Below, in pieces: positions 25,369-33,147 of a stretch of DNA of 64,000 bases. Each line of letters starts with the position of its first letter. Within the stretch, counting starts at the first letter, position 1. The notes beneath the pieces were generated by a model. The model did no database searches. It saw only the letters and a list, made by a program, of their open reading frames with translations, and was not told the DNA's origin. The stretch is from a virus. The position numbers and the translations under genes are program-made. The DNA lies in the IMG/VR virus record IMGVR_UViG_3300025727_000011, positions 1-64,000 of that record; one strand, 5' to 3'.

Positions 25369-25870
25369 CGACCAACCTAGCCTTTTTGATTTGTTCGGTG
25401 CTCGTGTACGGGGTCCTGTCGGCGCACCTTTCACCCCTGGATCAACAACATCTCGGGAGGCAGCCGAATCGGTGGCTGAGGTTGCGGGTCGGTTGCGGCG
25501 CAGGGTGTACGCACACATTGTGGAGTGTGGAGAGGCGGGCACCACAGATGATGCTGCCGAAGTGGTTTTGGATATGAAGCACACCACCTATACAGCACGT
25601 CGCGGTGAACTCGTGAAGCAAGGGTTGGTGCGTGACAGCGGCAACACAGCCAAGACACGCTCAGGTCGAAATGCTGTGTTGTGGGTCATGGTGCCAGGAG
25701 ATGAGATTGAAGCTGCCAAGAAAGCGTATCAGGCGCAGGAATCACGGCGGACTTTGATGCGAGCGGCGATGAGCAAGATCAAGGAGATGGCTGACGATGA
25801 GTTGGAGGATTTTATCTCTTCTGATGAAACCTCCGATGAAGATGCCTTTCTTGATTTGTTCGGGGAATAG
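25361..25870 (+). CDS. winged-helix DNA-binding protein with clamp-binding-like N-terminus
   Basis: The ATG at 25361 overlaps the stop of the Rad50 half by eight bases. The N-terminus MSNDQPSLFDLFG contains Q-P-S-L-F, a close match to the beta-clamp-binding motif, and the phage encodes a clamp. Residues 40-105 form a winged helix (TTDDAAEVVLDMKHTTYTARRGELVKQGLV, SGRNAVLWVM). The C-terminus is acidic and repeats an LDLFG tip. A replication-linked regulator is inferred. Confidence 0.65.
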   Translation: MSNDQPSLFDLFGARVRGPVGAPFTPGSTTSREAAESVAEVAGRLRRRVYAHIVECGEAGTTDDAAEVVLDMKHTTYTARRGELVKQGLVRDSGNTAKTRSGRNAVLWVMVPGDEIEAAKKAYQAQESRRTLMRAAMSKIKEMADDELEDFISSDETSDEDAFLDLFGE

Positions 25871-25894
25871 GGGGTCACTCCGCTACCCGTTCCC

Positions 25895-25901
25895 GGTACA
25901 T
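25895..25901 (+). promoter_or_regulatory. weak GGTACAT element
   Basis: TTCCCGGTACAT lies 19 nt before the ATG at 25921, matching the one before 24148. Confidence 0.3.
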
Positions 25902-25920
25902 AAGGGCACGGAGGCTTCAC

Positions 25921-26226
25921 ATGCTTGACCCGATCACTTGCCGGTTCTGCTCCTCGACCAACTGCGAGCACGGCGACCACTGCGAAGACTGCGGGTGCCC
26001 CAAGTGCGGGATGCCCGGTGCTCGCTTCACCGAATCCGACGGCAACGTCCGTGGCTTCTGCTACGACTGCGAGTGGGAAGCGGTGCTCGGTGCCTACAAG
26101 GCATGGAAGGCTCGGCAGCCGGTGAAGACGACGGAGCAGATGCGCCGTCAGGTGTTGGGTTGGCTGGGTGCTGACCTGCCCCCCGACGACGAGGTTGGCC
26201 CCATGATCATCGGGGGTGTGGAATGA
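25921..26226 (+). CDS. multi-cysteine zinc-ribbon protein
   Basis: The 101-residue protein has nine Cys residues in CRFC, CEHGDHCEDCGCPKC and CYDC patterns, enough for two zinc sites, followed by a short helical tail (MRRQVLGWLGADLPP). GGAGG precedes the start. It is the first of a chain of overlapping small genes. Function unknown. Confidence 0.65.
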   Translation: MLDPITCRFCSSTNCEHGDHCEDCGCPKCGMPGARFTESDGNVRGFCYDCEWEAVLGAYKAWKARQPVKTTEQMRRQVLGWLGADLPPDDEVGPMIIGGVE

Positions 26227-26273
26227 AACCACAAGTGCTACTCGACTTCTGGTCGGTCACTTGGATCAAGTGA
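26223..26273 (+). CDS. 16-residue mini-ORF MKPQVLLDFWSVTWIK
   Basis: The ATG overlaps the preceding stop (ATGA) and its own TGA abuts the ATG at 26274, so it fills the only gap in a chain of coupled genes. It may encode a micropeptide or only keep ribosomes moving between cistrons. Confidence 0.4.
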   Translation: MKPQVLLDFWSVTWIK

Positions 26274-26486
26274 ATGGCCCGGATCTACCACGATGAACAC
26301 AATGACAAGGGCGAGCGGGCATTGGTCTGGATCGTCTGCGATGACTGCGGCAAGAAAGCCAAGCCCGGTGACCCGGAGATGTTGGCGAACTGGATCAAGA
26401 TGGGCTTTCACAGCGGTCGCGCTGGCGATCCATCGAACCTAGACGAGTGGGTTTACTGCGGAACCTGCAAACAGGAGCACACATGA
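26274..26486 (+). CDS. small zinc-ribbon protein
   Basis: The 70-residue product has CDDC and CGTC knuckles around a helical insert (PEMLANWIKMGFHSG). It starts directly after the mini-ORF stop, and its own stop overlaps the next start (ATGA). Confidence 0.65.
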   Translation: MARIYHDEHNDKGERALVWIVCDDCGKKAKPGDPEMLANWIKMGFHSGRAGDPSNLDEWVYCGTCKQEHT

Positions 26487-26794
26487 GCAACCAACCCCTC
26501 AACATGGTCCGACTTCGACTTGACGTGGAGTCGATGCGGCACTCGGTCGTTCACGCTCTGATTGACCATCAGGGTGAGATTCAGAAGCAGGTCGAAGCAG
26601 AAATCACGGAACTCGTGACCAACGGCCACCTGGAGCACAAGATCAAGGAGTCGGTACGCCATCACCTCGACATGGCTATCAGCGAAGCCGTGAAGCACGC
26701 GATGTCGTCGTGGATCCGCGAGTCGCCCACGGTCAAGCAGGCGATTCAGAACGCCGTGACGGATGCTTTGTGGCAGACGGAGAAGAAACCATGA
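26483..26794 (+). CDS. hypothetical helical protein
   Basis: The 103-residue protein is almost wholly amphipathic helix (VESMRHSVVHALIDHQGEI, HKIKESVRHHLDMAI), with Glu/Val/His-rich heptads suggesting oligomerisation. AGGAG precedes the ATGA overlap start. Function unknown. Confidence 0.6.
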   Translation: MSNQPLNMVRLRLDVESMRHSVVHALIDHQGEIQKQVEAEITELVTNGHLEHKIKESVRHHLDMAISEAVKHAMSSWIRESPTVKQAIQNAVTDALWQTEKKP

Positions 26795-27222
26795 TGGACA
26801 CGAAGGCAGAGATGGATCTGATCCGCCAGAAGATCATGGCCGGACTCGGAGTTAGTGGGGAGATGCTGAACGGCCCGACGACCTATGCCACGTCGAGCAT
26901 CAGCGCGTGGATGGTCGAGGCGTCTAAGTCCAAGATGATTACTGGACAGTTGACCCGCGACGAGTACATCAAGGCGAACCTTGCTTCGGAGATGCGGAAG
27001 CATCGGGGCAAGAAGCGGCTCCGCAAGAAGAAAGCGAAGCGTGCCCTTCGGATGCGGTGGGGCTTCATGCAGATGGGTCGCTTGCTCGCTTCACGGAGGG
27101 TCAACTACTCGGAGATCGGTCGCAAGCTGGTCGTGGTCGATCCGCCGCCCATGTCTTCGAGCATAATCTACGACAGTGGCATCGACATTGCTGACGTGGT
27201 GACCGGGGGCAACGATGAATGA
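26791..27222 (+). CDS. hypothetical protein resembling a portal-protein segment
   Basis: The ATG overlaps the upstream stop (ATGATGG). The 143-residue product has IMAGLGVSGEMLNGPTTYAT followed by SSISAWMVEASKSKM, reminiscent of the stretch in large phage portal proteins where a Gly-containing loop precedes a long helix, then a very basic run (RKHRGKKRLRKKKAKR) and IGRKLVVVDPPPMSSSIIYD. It is far too short to be a portal. It may be a repurposed or relict fragment; the resemblance is weak. Confidence 0.5.
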   Translation: MMDTKAEMDLIRQKIMAGLGVSGEMLNGPTTYATSSISAWMVEASKSKMITGQLTRDEYIKANLASEMRKHRGKKRLRKKKAKRALRMRWGFMQMGRLLASRRVNYSEIGRKLVVVDPPPMSSSIIYDSGIDIADVVTGGNDE

Positions 27223-27240
27223 GACAACTAGGAGGCAAAC

Positions 27241-27489
27241 ATGCCCGGATTTTTCATGATCGACAAAGGCACCAACGTGGAGACGCTGAGGCGCACTCTA
27301 TGCCGCCTGCCAATGGTGGGGGAGGTCGCTATCTTCCCCTGCGACGAGACCGGGCTTCAGGTCGTTGGTGGCGCTGAAGCGGAGGCGCTACTTGTGCGGT
27401 GCGATGGAAACGCTGACTTCGCCAAGTTCGCCTGCGAATCGCAGGGTTATGCGCGGGTTCTCCCTTCACCTTGGGTGGGTGATGAGTGA
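27241..27489 (+). CDS. hypothetical 82-residue protein
   Basis: The product begins MPGFFMIDKGTNVETLRRTL and has an alpha/beta texture with no known motif. AGGAGG lies seven bases upstream. The next start overlaps its stop by eight bases. Confidence 0.55.
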   Translation: MPGFFMIDKGTNVETLRRTLCRLPMVGEVAIFPCDETGLQVVGGAEAEALLVRCDGNADFAKFACESQGYARVLPSPWVGDE

Positions 27490-27754
27490 CCCCGCATACC
27501 TCATCCTCAACGGCCCACATCGGGGTATGAAGCAGCAGGCCATCAATGGCCCAGTGCTACGTCTGGAGAATAACGGGATCGAGGACTTGTGGGAGATGCC
27601 CCGAGTCATCACCTACACGCTTCAGACGCTTGCCGTTGCAGACGACGGCACACAGAAGTCTCACTCTTTCTGGCTGACCGAGGACACGAAGCAGAGCGCC
27701 ATCACAATGGTTGACCTGCTGGTTGACCTTGCAGGGGAGGTGAACGATGGCTAA
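27482..27754 (+). CDS. hypothetical 90-residue protein
   Basis: The ATG overlaps the previous stop. The product starts MSDPAYLILNGPHRGMKQQA and contains a beta-hairpin pair (RVITYTLQTLAV, KSHSFWLTED), ending in an acidic helix. No family recognised; part of the coupled small-gene chain. Confidence 0.55.
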   Translation: MSDPAYLILNGPHRGMKQQAINGPVLRLENNGIEDLWEMPRVITYTLQTLAVADDGTQKSHSFWLTEDTKQSAITMVDLLVDLAGEVNDG

Positions 27755-28004
27755 TCGACTCAACAAGTGTCCAGCGTGCGGTGCCCTCCAGTACACGGAC
27801 ATCGTGGTGAAGGCCCACAACCCCGACACCACGGACATGAACATGCGGGCGACCCTCCGGTGCGGCGGTCCCGTTCCTGACGTGGTTTGGAAGGGCACGG
27901 TTCTGGAAGCCGCCCACGAGGTCGAAGGCTGCGGCCACGAGTGGGAGGGCCGGGTCACGTCCCCCCATCACCGCCGAGGACGCGAAAGAGGGGAATACAT
28001 CTGA
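27747..28004 (+). CDS. zinc-ribbon protein
   Basis: The 85-residue product has CPAC near residue 8 and a second pair (C40 and C63) that could complete a zinc site, plus a basic tail (HHRRGRERG). It overlaps both neighbours and belongs to the coupled chain. Confidence 0.55.
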   Translation: MANRLNKCPACGALQYTDIVVKAHNPDTTDMNMRATLRCGGPVPDVVWKGTVLEAAHEVEGCGHEWEGRVTSPHHRRGRERGEYI

Positions 28005-28192
28005 TGCGTAAGATTTTCATGAACGTCGAGGACTACCTCGACATCGTGATGTACGGCAACCCCGAATACGAAGGTCTGTCCGAAGAAGCCCCTCGCTCCC
28101 CCGGCAGTATCGCAGAACTCCTCCGAGAGTTGGAACAGGGGGGTCATCTTCCACTCGATTCCGGTAAAGAGGGGGAGGAGGAAACACCATGA
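28004..28192 (+). CDS. hypothetical 62-residue protein
   Basis: The ATG shares one base with the preceding TGA. The product (MRKIFMNVEDYLDIVMYG...) is acidic, with a predicted helix at IAELLRELEQG. The next gene overlaps its stop (ATGA). Function unknown. Confidence 0.5.
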   Translation: MRKIFMNVEDYLDIVMYGNPEYEGLSEEAPRSPGSIAELLRELEQGGHLPLDSGKEGEEETP

Positions 28193-28620
28193 GCATGAGC
28201 ATCAACGATGACGTATTCACCTTGTTTGGTGGTGACGATGGCCTCGGTGTTGAGATTCAACCCGTCACCCCTGTGCGAATGAAGGGCAGCAAGGAACAAG
28301 GGTTTGAGGCGTTCCACCTCGCCAACCCTCACGTCTACAAGTCCGTCGTCGCTGTCTCCCTTGACCTCAAGGAGCGAGGGTTCCGCAAGGGTGGCATGAA
28401 GATGGTCTTTGAGCGTCTGCGATGGCTCTACGCCATCCAGACGGTTGGGGAGGACTACAAACTCAACAACAACTACACGGCCTACTACGCCCGTCTCGTG
28501 ATGGAAACGGTGCCCGACCTCGATGGGTTCTTTGAGACGCGGTTGCGCCAAGGGCAGGATCCTTACGTCCCCGATCTTGAGACGTTGGGGTTCCCATCGA
28601 AGGGAGAGGAAACACCATGA
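28189..28620 (+). CDS. hypothetical phage protein (FEAFHLANPHVY family-like)
   Basis: The 143-residue product has GFEAFHLANPHVYKSVV, MVFERLRWLYAIQTV and LNNNYTAYYARLVMETVP, a recurring pattern in phage genomes where the function is unknown. It ends in an ATGA overlap with the SbcD gene, implying joint expression with DNA-end processing. Confidence 0.6.
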   Translation: MSMSINDDVFTLFGGDDGLGVEIQPVTPVRMKGSKEQGFEAFHLANPHVYKSVVAVSLDLKERGFRKGGMKMVFERLRWLYAIQTVGEDYKLNNNYTAYYARLVMETVPDLDGFFETRLRQGQDPYVPDLETLGFPSKGEETP

Positions 28621-29582
28621 GCATCAACCTCGTCTGGCGCACAGACGTTCACCTGTCCGACCGCGCACCGTCCTCAAGAACCGACGACTGGGCTGACACC
28701 GTGTTCGACAAGCTGGGGCAGGTCCGTGATCTCGCACGCGAGGTCAACGCCGCTGCGATCCTCGACGGCGGTGACTTCTTCCACATCAAGTCCCCGACCC
28801 GGAACAGCCACGCGCTCGTTCACCGGACGGCAGAGCACCACGCGGACTACCCGTGCCCGGTCTACTGCACGCCGGGGAACCACGACTCCGTGTACGGCGA
28901 CTACTCATTCCTGCCCCAGCAGCCGTTGGGCGTCCTGTTCTCAACAGGGGTCTACAAGCGGCTCTACGATGAGCACGAGGCTGTGTTCACCCACGAGGGG
29001 GTCACCGTCCGCGTAGTGGGCATTCCGTACCACGGCACCACCTACGACATGGAACGGTTCACCAGCATCGTGAAGGGCGACGAAGACGTTCTGATCTGCG
29101 TTGCTCATGTTCTCGCCAGCCACAGAGGCGGCACCATGTTTGAAGGCGAGGACATCGTGAAGTATGCCGACCTCGTGGACACAGCCCCCGACGTGTACAT
29201 GTTCGGCCACTGGCACAAGAACCAAGGCGTCGAGGAGATCGGCGGCAAGCAGTTCGTGAACATCGGCTCCCTGACCCGTGGCTCGCTCTCGCAGGACAAC
29301 CTCGACCGGGTGCCCGCTGCGGCGGTGCTTCGCTGCACCAGCGATGGGGTCAAGGTCGAGGTTGTGCCACTCAACGTCCGTCCCGCCGAGGACGTGTTCG
29401 ACGTGGAGGGCCGCGAGCGGCAGGTCAAGCGCCAAGTGGAGATGGATTCGTTCGTCACCGCGATCCGCGATGCGCTCCAACCTCCCGAGGACGGTGAGAC
29501 GCTGGCCGAAGCCGTGACGGGCATGGACAACGTGCCCAACGAGATCCGCGAGCGGGCGTTGGCCTACTTGGAGCAGGCGTGA
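28617..29582 (+). CDS. SbcD/Mre11-like nuclease subunit
   Basis: The 321-residue protein shows all metallophosphoesterase motifs: TDVH (D10, H12), DGGD (D53), GNHD (87-90), a later AH motif near 158, and FGHWH near 198. This is the two-metal nuclease of Mre11/SbcD complexes, which cuts DNA hairpins and blocked ends with the Rad50/SbcC ATPase. The ATPase halves lie apart at 24148 and 32084. Confidence 0.85.
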   Translation: MSINLVWRTDVHLSDRAPSSRTDDWADTVFDKLGQVRDLAREVNAAAILDGGDFFHIKSPTRNSHALVHRTAEHHADYPCPVYCTPGNHDSVYGDYSFLPQQPLGVLFSTGVYKRLYDEHEAVFTHEGVTVRVVGIPYHGTTYDMERFTSIVKGDEDVLICVAHVLASHRGGTMFEGEDIVKYADLVDTAPDVYMFGHWHKNQGVEEIGGKQFVNIGSLTRGSLSQDNLDRVPAAAVLRCTSDGVKVEVVPLNVRPAEDVFDVEGRERQVKRQVEMDSFVTAIRDALQPPEDGETLAEAVTGMDNVPNEIRERALAYLEQA

Positions 29583-30619
29583 AGCTGCGTCTGTTGCGCG
29601 GCAATCAGCTATTCGATGTGGGTGCGGCGGGAGAACCGACGCCAGCGGGTACGGTGCTCCCTGCAAAGGAACGCTCGATGAATAAGGACTCAACCCTCTA
29701 TTGGTCGCATCTCGCGGCCTACGAGAAATGCCCGCAGATGTTCCTGTGGAACAAGGGGTGGGATGGGATTGATCTCGGATACGGTCCTGGCTATCCAATG
29801 CCCCGCCCACAGGACGACTCCAAGCACCATGCCGTCATGGGCATCGCCATTCAGTACGCGGTCGAGAAGATGTACAACGACGAGTTGTACCGCGACCCGA
29901 AGAACCTCCTTACCGTCATGCTCCAGATTGGCGAGAAGGAGTTTGCTCGTCAGGAAGCGAAGCCCCGAAACAACATCGACTACGGTAAGGCCCGCATGGC
30001 CCGCGAGGACATGCTGGACATCGTTCGTGATGGGATCACGGGCTACCTCGCCACGATGAAGGCTCACAGATTTCTCGGACCTTATGCGAAGGCCGAGGTC
30101 AACTTGCTTGCTTGGATCGACAAGTGGAACCCCATCGGCGGTCGAGCCGACACCATCGTGCGCCGGGACGACACCGGGATCACGATCATCGACGGCAAGA
30201 ACACCAAGTGGAAGATGAAGTACACCGACCCAGATCAGTTGCGCTGGTATGCGCTGCTGTTCAAGTTGGCATACCGTCAGATGCCTGATCGGCTTGCTTA
30301 TGTCTGGTATCGGTTTCCCCACGGCAAGAAGTCTCACGCTGAGGACGGCTCCGAGTTCATTGAAACCGGGGTCGAGTGGGTCGAGTTTGATGAGGATGAT
30401 TTGAAGGGGTTGGCCCAGCGTGCTCTCGACGCCAAGAAGGCGATGTGGAAGGGCAAGTTCGCCCCTACGCCCAGCCCCAAGACCTGTCGGTTCTGTGATT
30501 TTGAGTCGATTTGTGATGCTCGAAAGGAGCAGAGGCAGGCGAACGCCGCGAAGCGTGGTCGGAAAAGTAAGATAGAAGCTATCACCGAAGGCGATGGCTT
30601 CGTTGATCTTACTCTTTGA
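29579..30619 (+). CDS. Cas4/RecB-like PD-(D/E)XK nuclease with iron-sulfur cysteines
   Basis: The 346-residue protein has an early Cys (YEKCPQMF, C51), a nuclease core with GGRADTIVRRDDTGITIIDGKNTKWK (DxK motif near 200), and a C-terminal cluster CRFCDFESIC, the Cys layout of Cas4 and AddB-like iron-sulfur nucleases. The GTG start overlaps the SbcD stop with GGAG upstream; an ATG at 29678 with AAAGGA is an alternative. It probably trims 5' ends during recombination. Confidence 0.8.
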   Translation: MKLRLLRGNQLFDVGAAGEPTPAGTVLPAKERSMNKDSTLYWSHLAAYEKCPQMFLWNKGWDGIDLGYGPGYPMPRPQDDSKHHAVMGIAIQYAVEKMYNDELYRDPKNLLTVMLQIGEKEFARQEAKPRNNIDYGKARMAREDMLDIVRDGITGYLATMKAHRFLGPYAKAEVNLLAWIDKWNPIGGRADTIVRRDDTGITIIDGKNTKWKMKYTDPDQLRWYALLFKLAYRQMPDRLAYVWYRFPHGKKSHAEDGSEFIETGVEWVEFDEDDLKGLAQRALDAKKAMWKGKFAPTPSPKTCRFCDFESICDARKEQRQANAAKRGRKSKIEAITEGDGFVDLTL

Positions 30620-30651
30620 GGCTTAACGGGGGGTGTTTGTTTGTTGTGTCG

Positions 30652-30658
30652 GGTACTT
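30652..30658 (+). promoter_or_regulatory. weak GGTACTT element
   Basis: GGGTACTT lies 23 nt before the start at 30682, similar in position to GGTACAT elements at 24125 and 25895. It is the only promoter-like sequence in this 62-bp gap. Confidence 0.25.
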
Positions 30659-30681
30659 CCTGACATTGAGAGGGAGCGCAC

Positions 30682-30954
30682 ATGAGTGATTTGGATGATC
30701 GGTTGAACAAAGCTGTGATTCTCCGTGATAGATTGGCCGGGGAAGCGCAACGTATTGCGGGTCGAAAAGAAGCTGCGGAAAAGGCTCTAAAAGAGGTCGA
30801 GGACGAAATCCGTTCCAAGAACCTTGATCCTGACACCCTTGATGCAACCCTCACTACTTTGACGGAAGCCTATGAGACTTCCGTGGCGGCTTTCATTGAT
30901 GAGGTCGCCAAAGCCAAAGAAGCTCTCTCACCTTTTACGGAGAACCAGCTATGA
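30682..30954 (+). CDS. small coiled-coil protein
   Basis: The 90-residue product is one long helix with heptads (DRLNKAVILRDRLAGEAQRI, AAEKALKEVEDEI). It overlaps the clamp start by four bases. Its place beside the clamp and the Rad50 C-half suggests an accessory of one of them, but nothing more can be read from the sequence. Confidence 0.6.
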   Translation: MSDLDDRLNKAVILRDRLAGEAQRIAGRKEAAEKALKEVEDEIRSKNLDPDTLDATLTTLTEAYETSVAAFIDEVAKAKEALSPFTENQL

Positions 30955-32096
30955 AAATCGAAGTCGCTAAGAGCGATCTTGAGGTCGCTCTCAAGGTCGT
31001 ATCCACTACAGTCGGATCAGGGTCCGACCTGTCCGCTCATTACCTTTTTCGCATCCATGAAGATCAGACCGAGGTGCTGTCCTCTTACATGCGTGTCTTT
31101 TCTCGGAGTTCCTTTACATCTAATACCGATGGTGAGGATGGTGATGCGTTCACCGTCGAGGCATGGCGGCTGGACAAATGGATCTCCTCTGTCGGGGACG
31201 GTGTTCTCACCCTTGCATCTGACGAGAATGGGGAAGTCATTGCCAAGGGTCCGCGCAGTCGGATCAAGCTGCGGTCCTTGGACTCTTCCAGGTTCCCTTT
31301 CTGGGATGGTCTTCTCTCCAATGCCGAGTCGATGGGTGAGATCGATCCCGGTGTTCTGCACCGAGCGATTAGCTTGAGCAAAAACTTCGTTTCGACCGAC
31401 GATACTCAGCGCCCCAATATCTGCCAGATCGAAGCAAACGAAGGCAATTTGATGGCCACTAACCGACAGGTTTTGTCTAGTGTGAGGGTTTGTGATCTCA
31501 GTAATTTGAGCCTTCGCATCCCTACACTGGACATCGGCACGGTGCTCAAGTTCCTGGGAGACAAGACTACACAGGAAGGGGTGGTTGACGTGTTGGAGGC
31601 TTCGCGCCCTGATGGGGGTGGGGAAGCGGCGTTGGTGGTAATGCGGCCTGACGGGTCGTATATCGGAGTGTCACGTCCTACATTGGCGATGCCTCGACTT
31701 CCCGTTGAAGTCGAGAGCACGGACATCACCCTCACACTGGATGTCGCTGAGTTCCGAGGAGCTATCGACGTACTGCTTGCTTCGGCACCCAAAGGCCATG
31801 AGATCGTGAGGTTCTCATCGGTGGATGATGCGTTGGTGCTCTCAATGTCGTCCGATGCAGGAGGCGAAGACGAGTATCCGTTGATCACTTCAACAGCGAC
31901 CGGTTTGGGGGATGTGACGTTTTCCTTGACTCATTCTTACATTGGTGCGATTTCAGACCATTTTGATCTCGACACCCTTTCTTTGGGTGTTCATCAAAGA
32001 GGTCAGGGTGGGTATGTTTCCTTTGTTCATCAAGACGAAGGTGCAACGGAGGATTCCGGTAATCATTACCATACGGTGATTGTGTGGAGAGCTTGA
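30951..32096 (+). CDS. DNA polymerase sliding clamp (beta-clamp-like)
   Basis: The 381-residue length and three repeated half-domains (about 1-120, 125-245, 250-381), each with the strand-helix-strand pattern of DnaN, support a beta clamp: MKIEVAKSDLEVALKVVSTTV, then GVLHRAISLSKNFVSTDDTQRPN, then LDVAEFRGAIDVLLASA. It tethers DNA polymerase and is loaded by the clamp-loader at 35 kb. Conservation is low, so the call rests on the domain pattern. Confidence 0.75.
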   Translation: MKIEVAKSDLEVALKVVSTTVGSGSDLSAHYLFRIHEDQTEVLSSYMRVFSRSSFTSNTDGEDGDAFTVEAWRLDKWISSVGDGVLTLASDENGEVIAKGPRSRIKLRSLDSSRFPFWDGLLSNAESMGEIDPGVLHRAISLSKNFVSTDDTQRPNICQIEANEGNLMATNRQVLSSVRVCDLSNLSLRIPTLDIGTVLKFLGDKTTQEGVVDVLEASRPDGGGEAALVVMRPDGSYIGVSRPTLAMPRLPVEVESTDITLTLDVAEFRGAIDVLLASAPKGHEIVRFSSVDDALVLSMSSDAGGEDEYPLITSTATGLGDVTFSLTHSYIGAISDHFDLDTLSLGVHQRGQGGYVSFVHQDEGATEDSGNHYHTVIVWRA

Positions 32097-32734
32097 CCCC
32101 CAGCTACGATGCTCTGTGCCTAGAGTTGGCACGAACGGAAGCCTTGCGCGACTCTGCTCAAAAGGCTCTGTCCGATGCTAACCGTCAGGTCATGGTCTTG
32201 GAGGTAGAGGTAGAGATACTCGACCGGGTAGCTGACCTGTTCCGCACGCTCATCGACCGGGAGGTGGTGGATAATGCCAAGACCGTCGAGAGTCTACTGA
32301 CCGAGGGGTTGCAAGCTATCTTCGATGACCTCGACCTCTCTGTGCGGTCAGAGATTGACATCCAGCGAGGCAAGGTCGCCGTGGACTTGATCACGGTGCA
32401 GAAGCAAGAGGACGGCACTACGACTGAAGGGTCCAGTACGGATGCTTACGGCGGTTCTGTGACTACGGTTCAGTCAGTCTTGCTTCGTATTGTTGTACTC
32501 AATCGACGTGGTTTGCGTCCGTTGCTCTTGCTGGACGAGTCTTTGGCGGCGGTGAGTGAGCACTACGTTCCTCGGGTCGGGCAGTTTCTCTCAACTCTCG
32601 CAGATAGGATGGGTCTGGATGTGTTGGCTGTGAGCCACAACCCGGCGTTGGTTGAAGCTGCAACCAACGCTTATCGAATCAACAAGAAGGACGGCAAAGC
32701 CTCTTTTCGGCAAATCGGGAAGGCGCAGCATTGA
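32084..32734 (+). CDS. Rad50/SbcC C-terminal half (coil, ABC signature, Walker B)
   Basis: The 216-residue product starts at a GTG inside the clamp gene. It has an N-terminal coil, then GGSVTTVQSVLLRI (ABC signature region), LLLLDESLAAVS (Walker B with catalytic Glu) and LAVSHNPALV (H-loop). It lacks a Walker A, which lies in the other half at 24148. Together the two would make one complete Rad50 head, with the coil meeting at the zinc hook. Confidence 0.85.
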   Translation: MESLTPSYDALCLELARTEALRDSAQKALSDANRQVMVLEVEVEILDRVADLFRTLIDREVVDNAKTVESLLTEGLQAIFDDLDLSVRSEIDIQRGKVAVDLITVQKQEDGTTTEGSSTDAYGGSVTTVQSVLLRIVVLNRRGLRPLLLLDESLAAVSEHYVPRVGQFLSTLADRMGLDVLAVSHNPALVEAATNAYRINKKDGKASFRQIGKAQH

Positions 32735-33147
32735 TGCGTGATATGGGTGCCATACGTCAGAAACTCAAACAGGCGCAGTATCGGCATCTGAAGCGGGTTC
32801 TCTGTGAGAGGTTCCCCTCCAATGAGGAGTGGCCTCGGGAAGAGGTTGAGAAAATCAAATCCGAGCACCGGACGTTTTTCGCTACTGCATCTCTTGCAGC
32901 CATTGCTAGAGACTTTCCTGATGTAGCGGCTCTGATGTGGGTGTTAGAGGACCAGCCAGATCAACCACTGGTGATCAATGGGACGTTGGTGGGCCGGATA
33001 GGTGGCGTTATGATTTGGGCTGACACGAATGAGGATGCAGATCATGCTCGGTGTCTGATTGACCGCATTGTAGATGCCGCAACCTCCCCCACGACACTCC
33101 CCGAGCCAATTCAAAAGTCTTGGTGGCAGAGGTGGTTGTTCGGATGA
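32734..33147 (+). CDS. hypothetical 137-residue protein
   Basis: The ATG at 32734 shares a base with the preceding TGA. The product has a basic N-helix (IRQKLKQAQYRHLKRVLCERF), FFATASLAAIARDFPDVAALMWVL, and ends in SWWQRWLFG. It overlaps the next gene by four bases, within the replication operon. Function unknown. Confidence 0.55.
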   Translation: MRDMGAIRQKLKQAQYRHLKRVLCERFPSNEEWPREEVEKIKSEHRTFFATASLAAIARDFPDVAALMWVLEDQPDQPLVINGTLVGRIGGVMIWADTNEDADHARCLIDRIVDAATSPTTLPEPIQKSWWQRWLFG

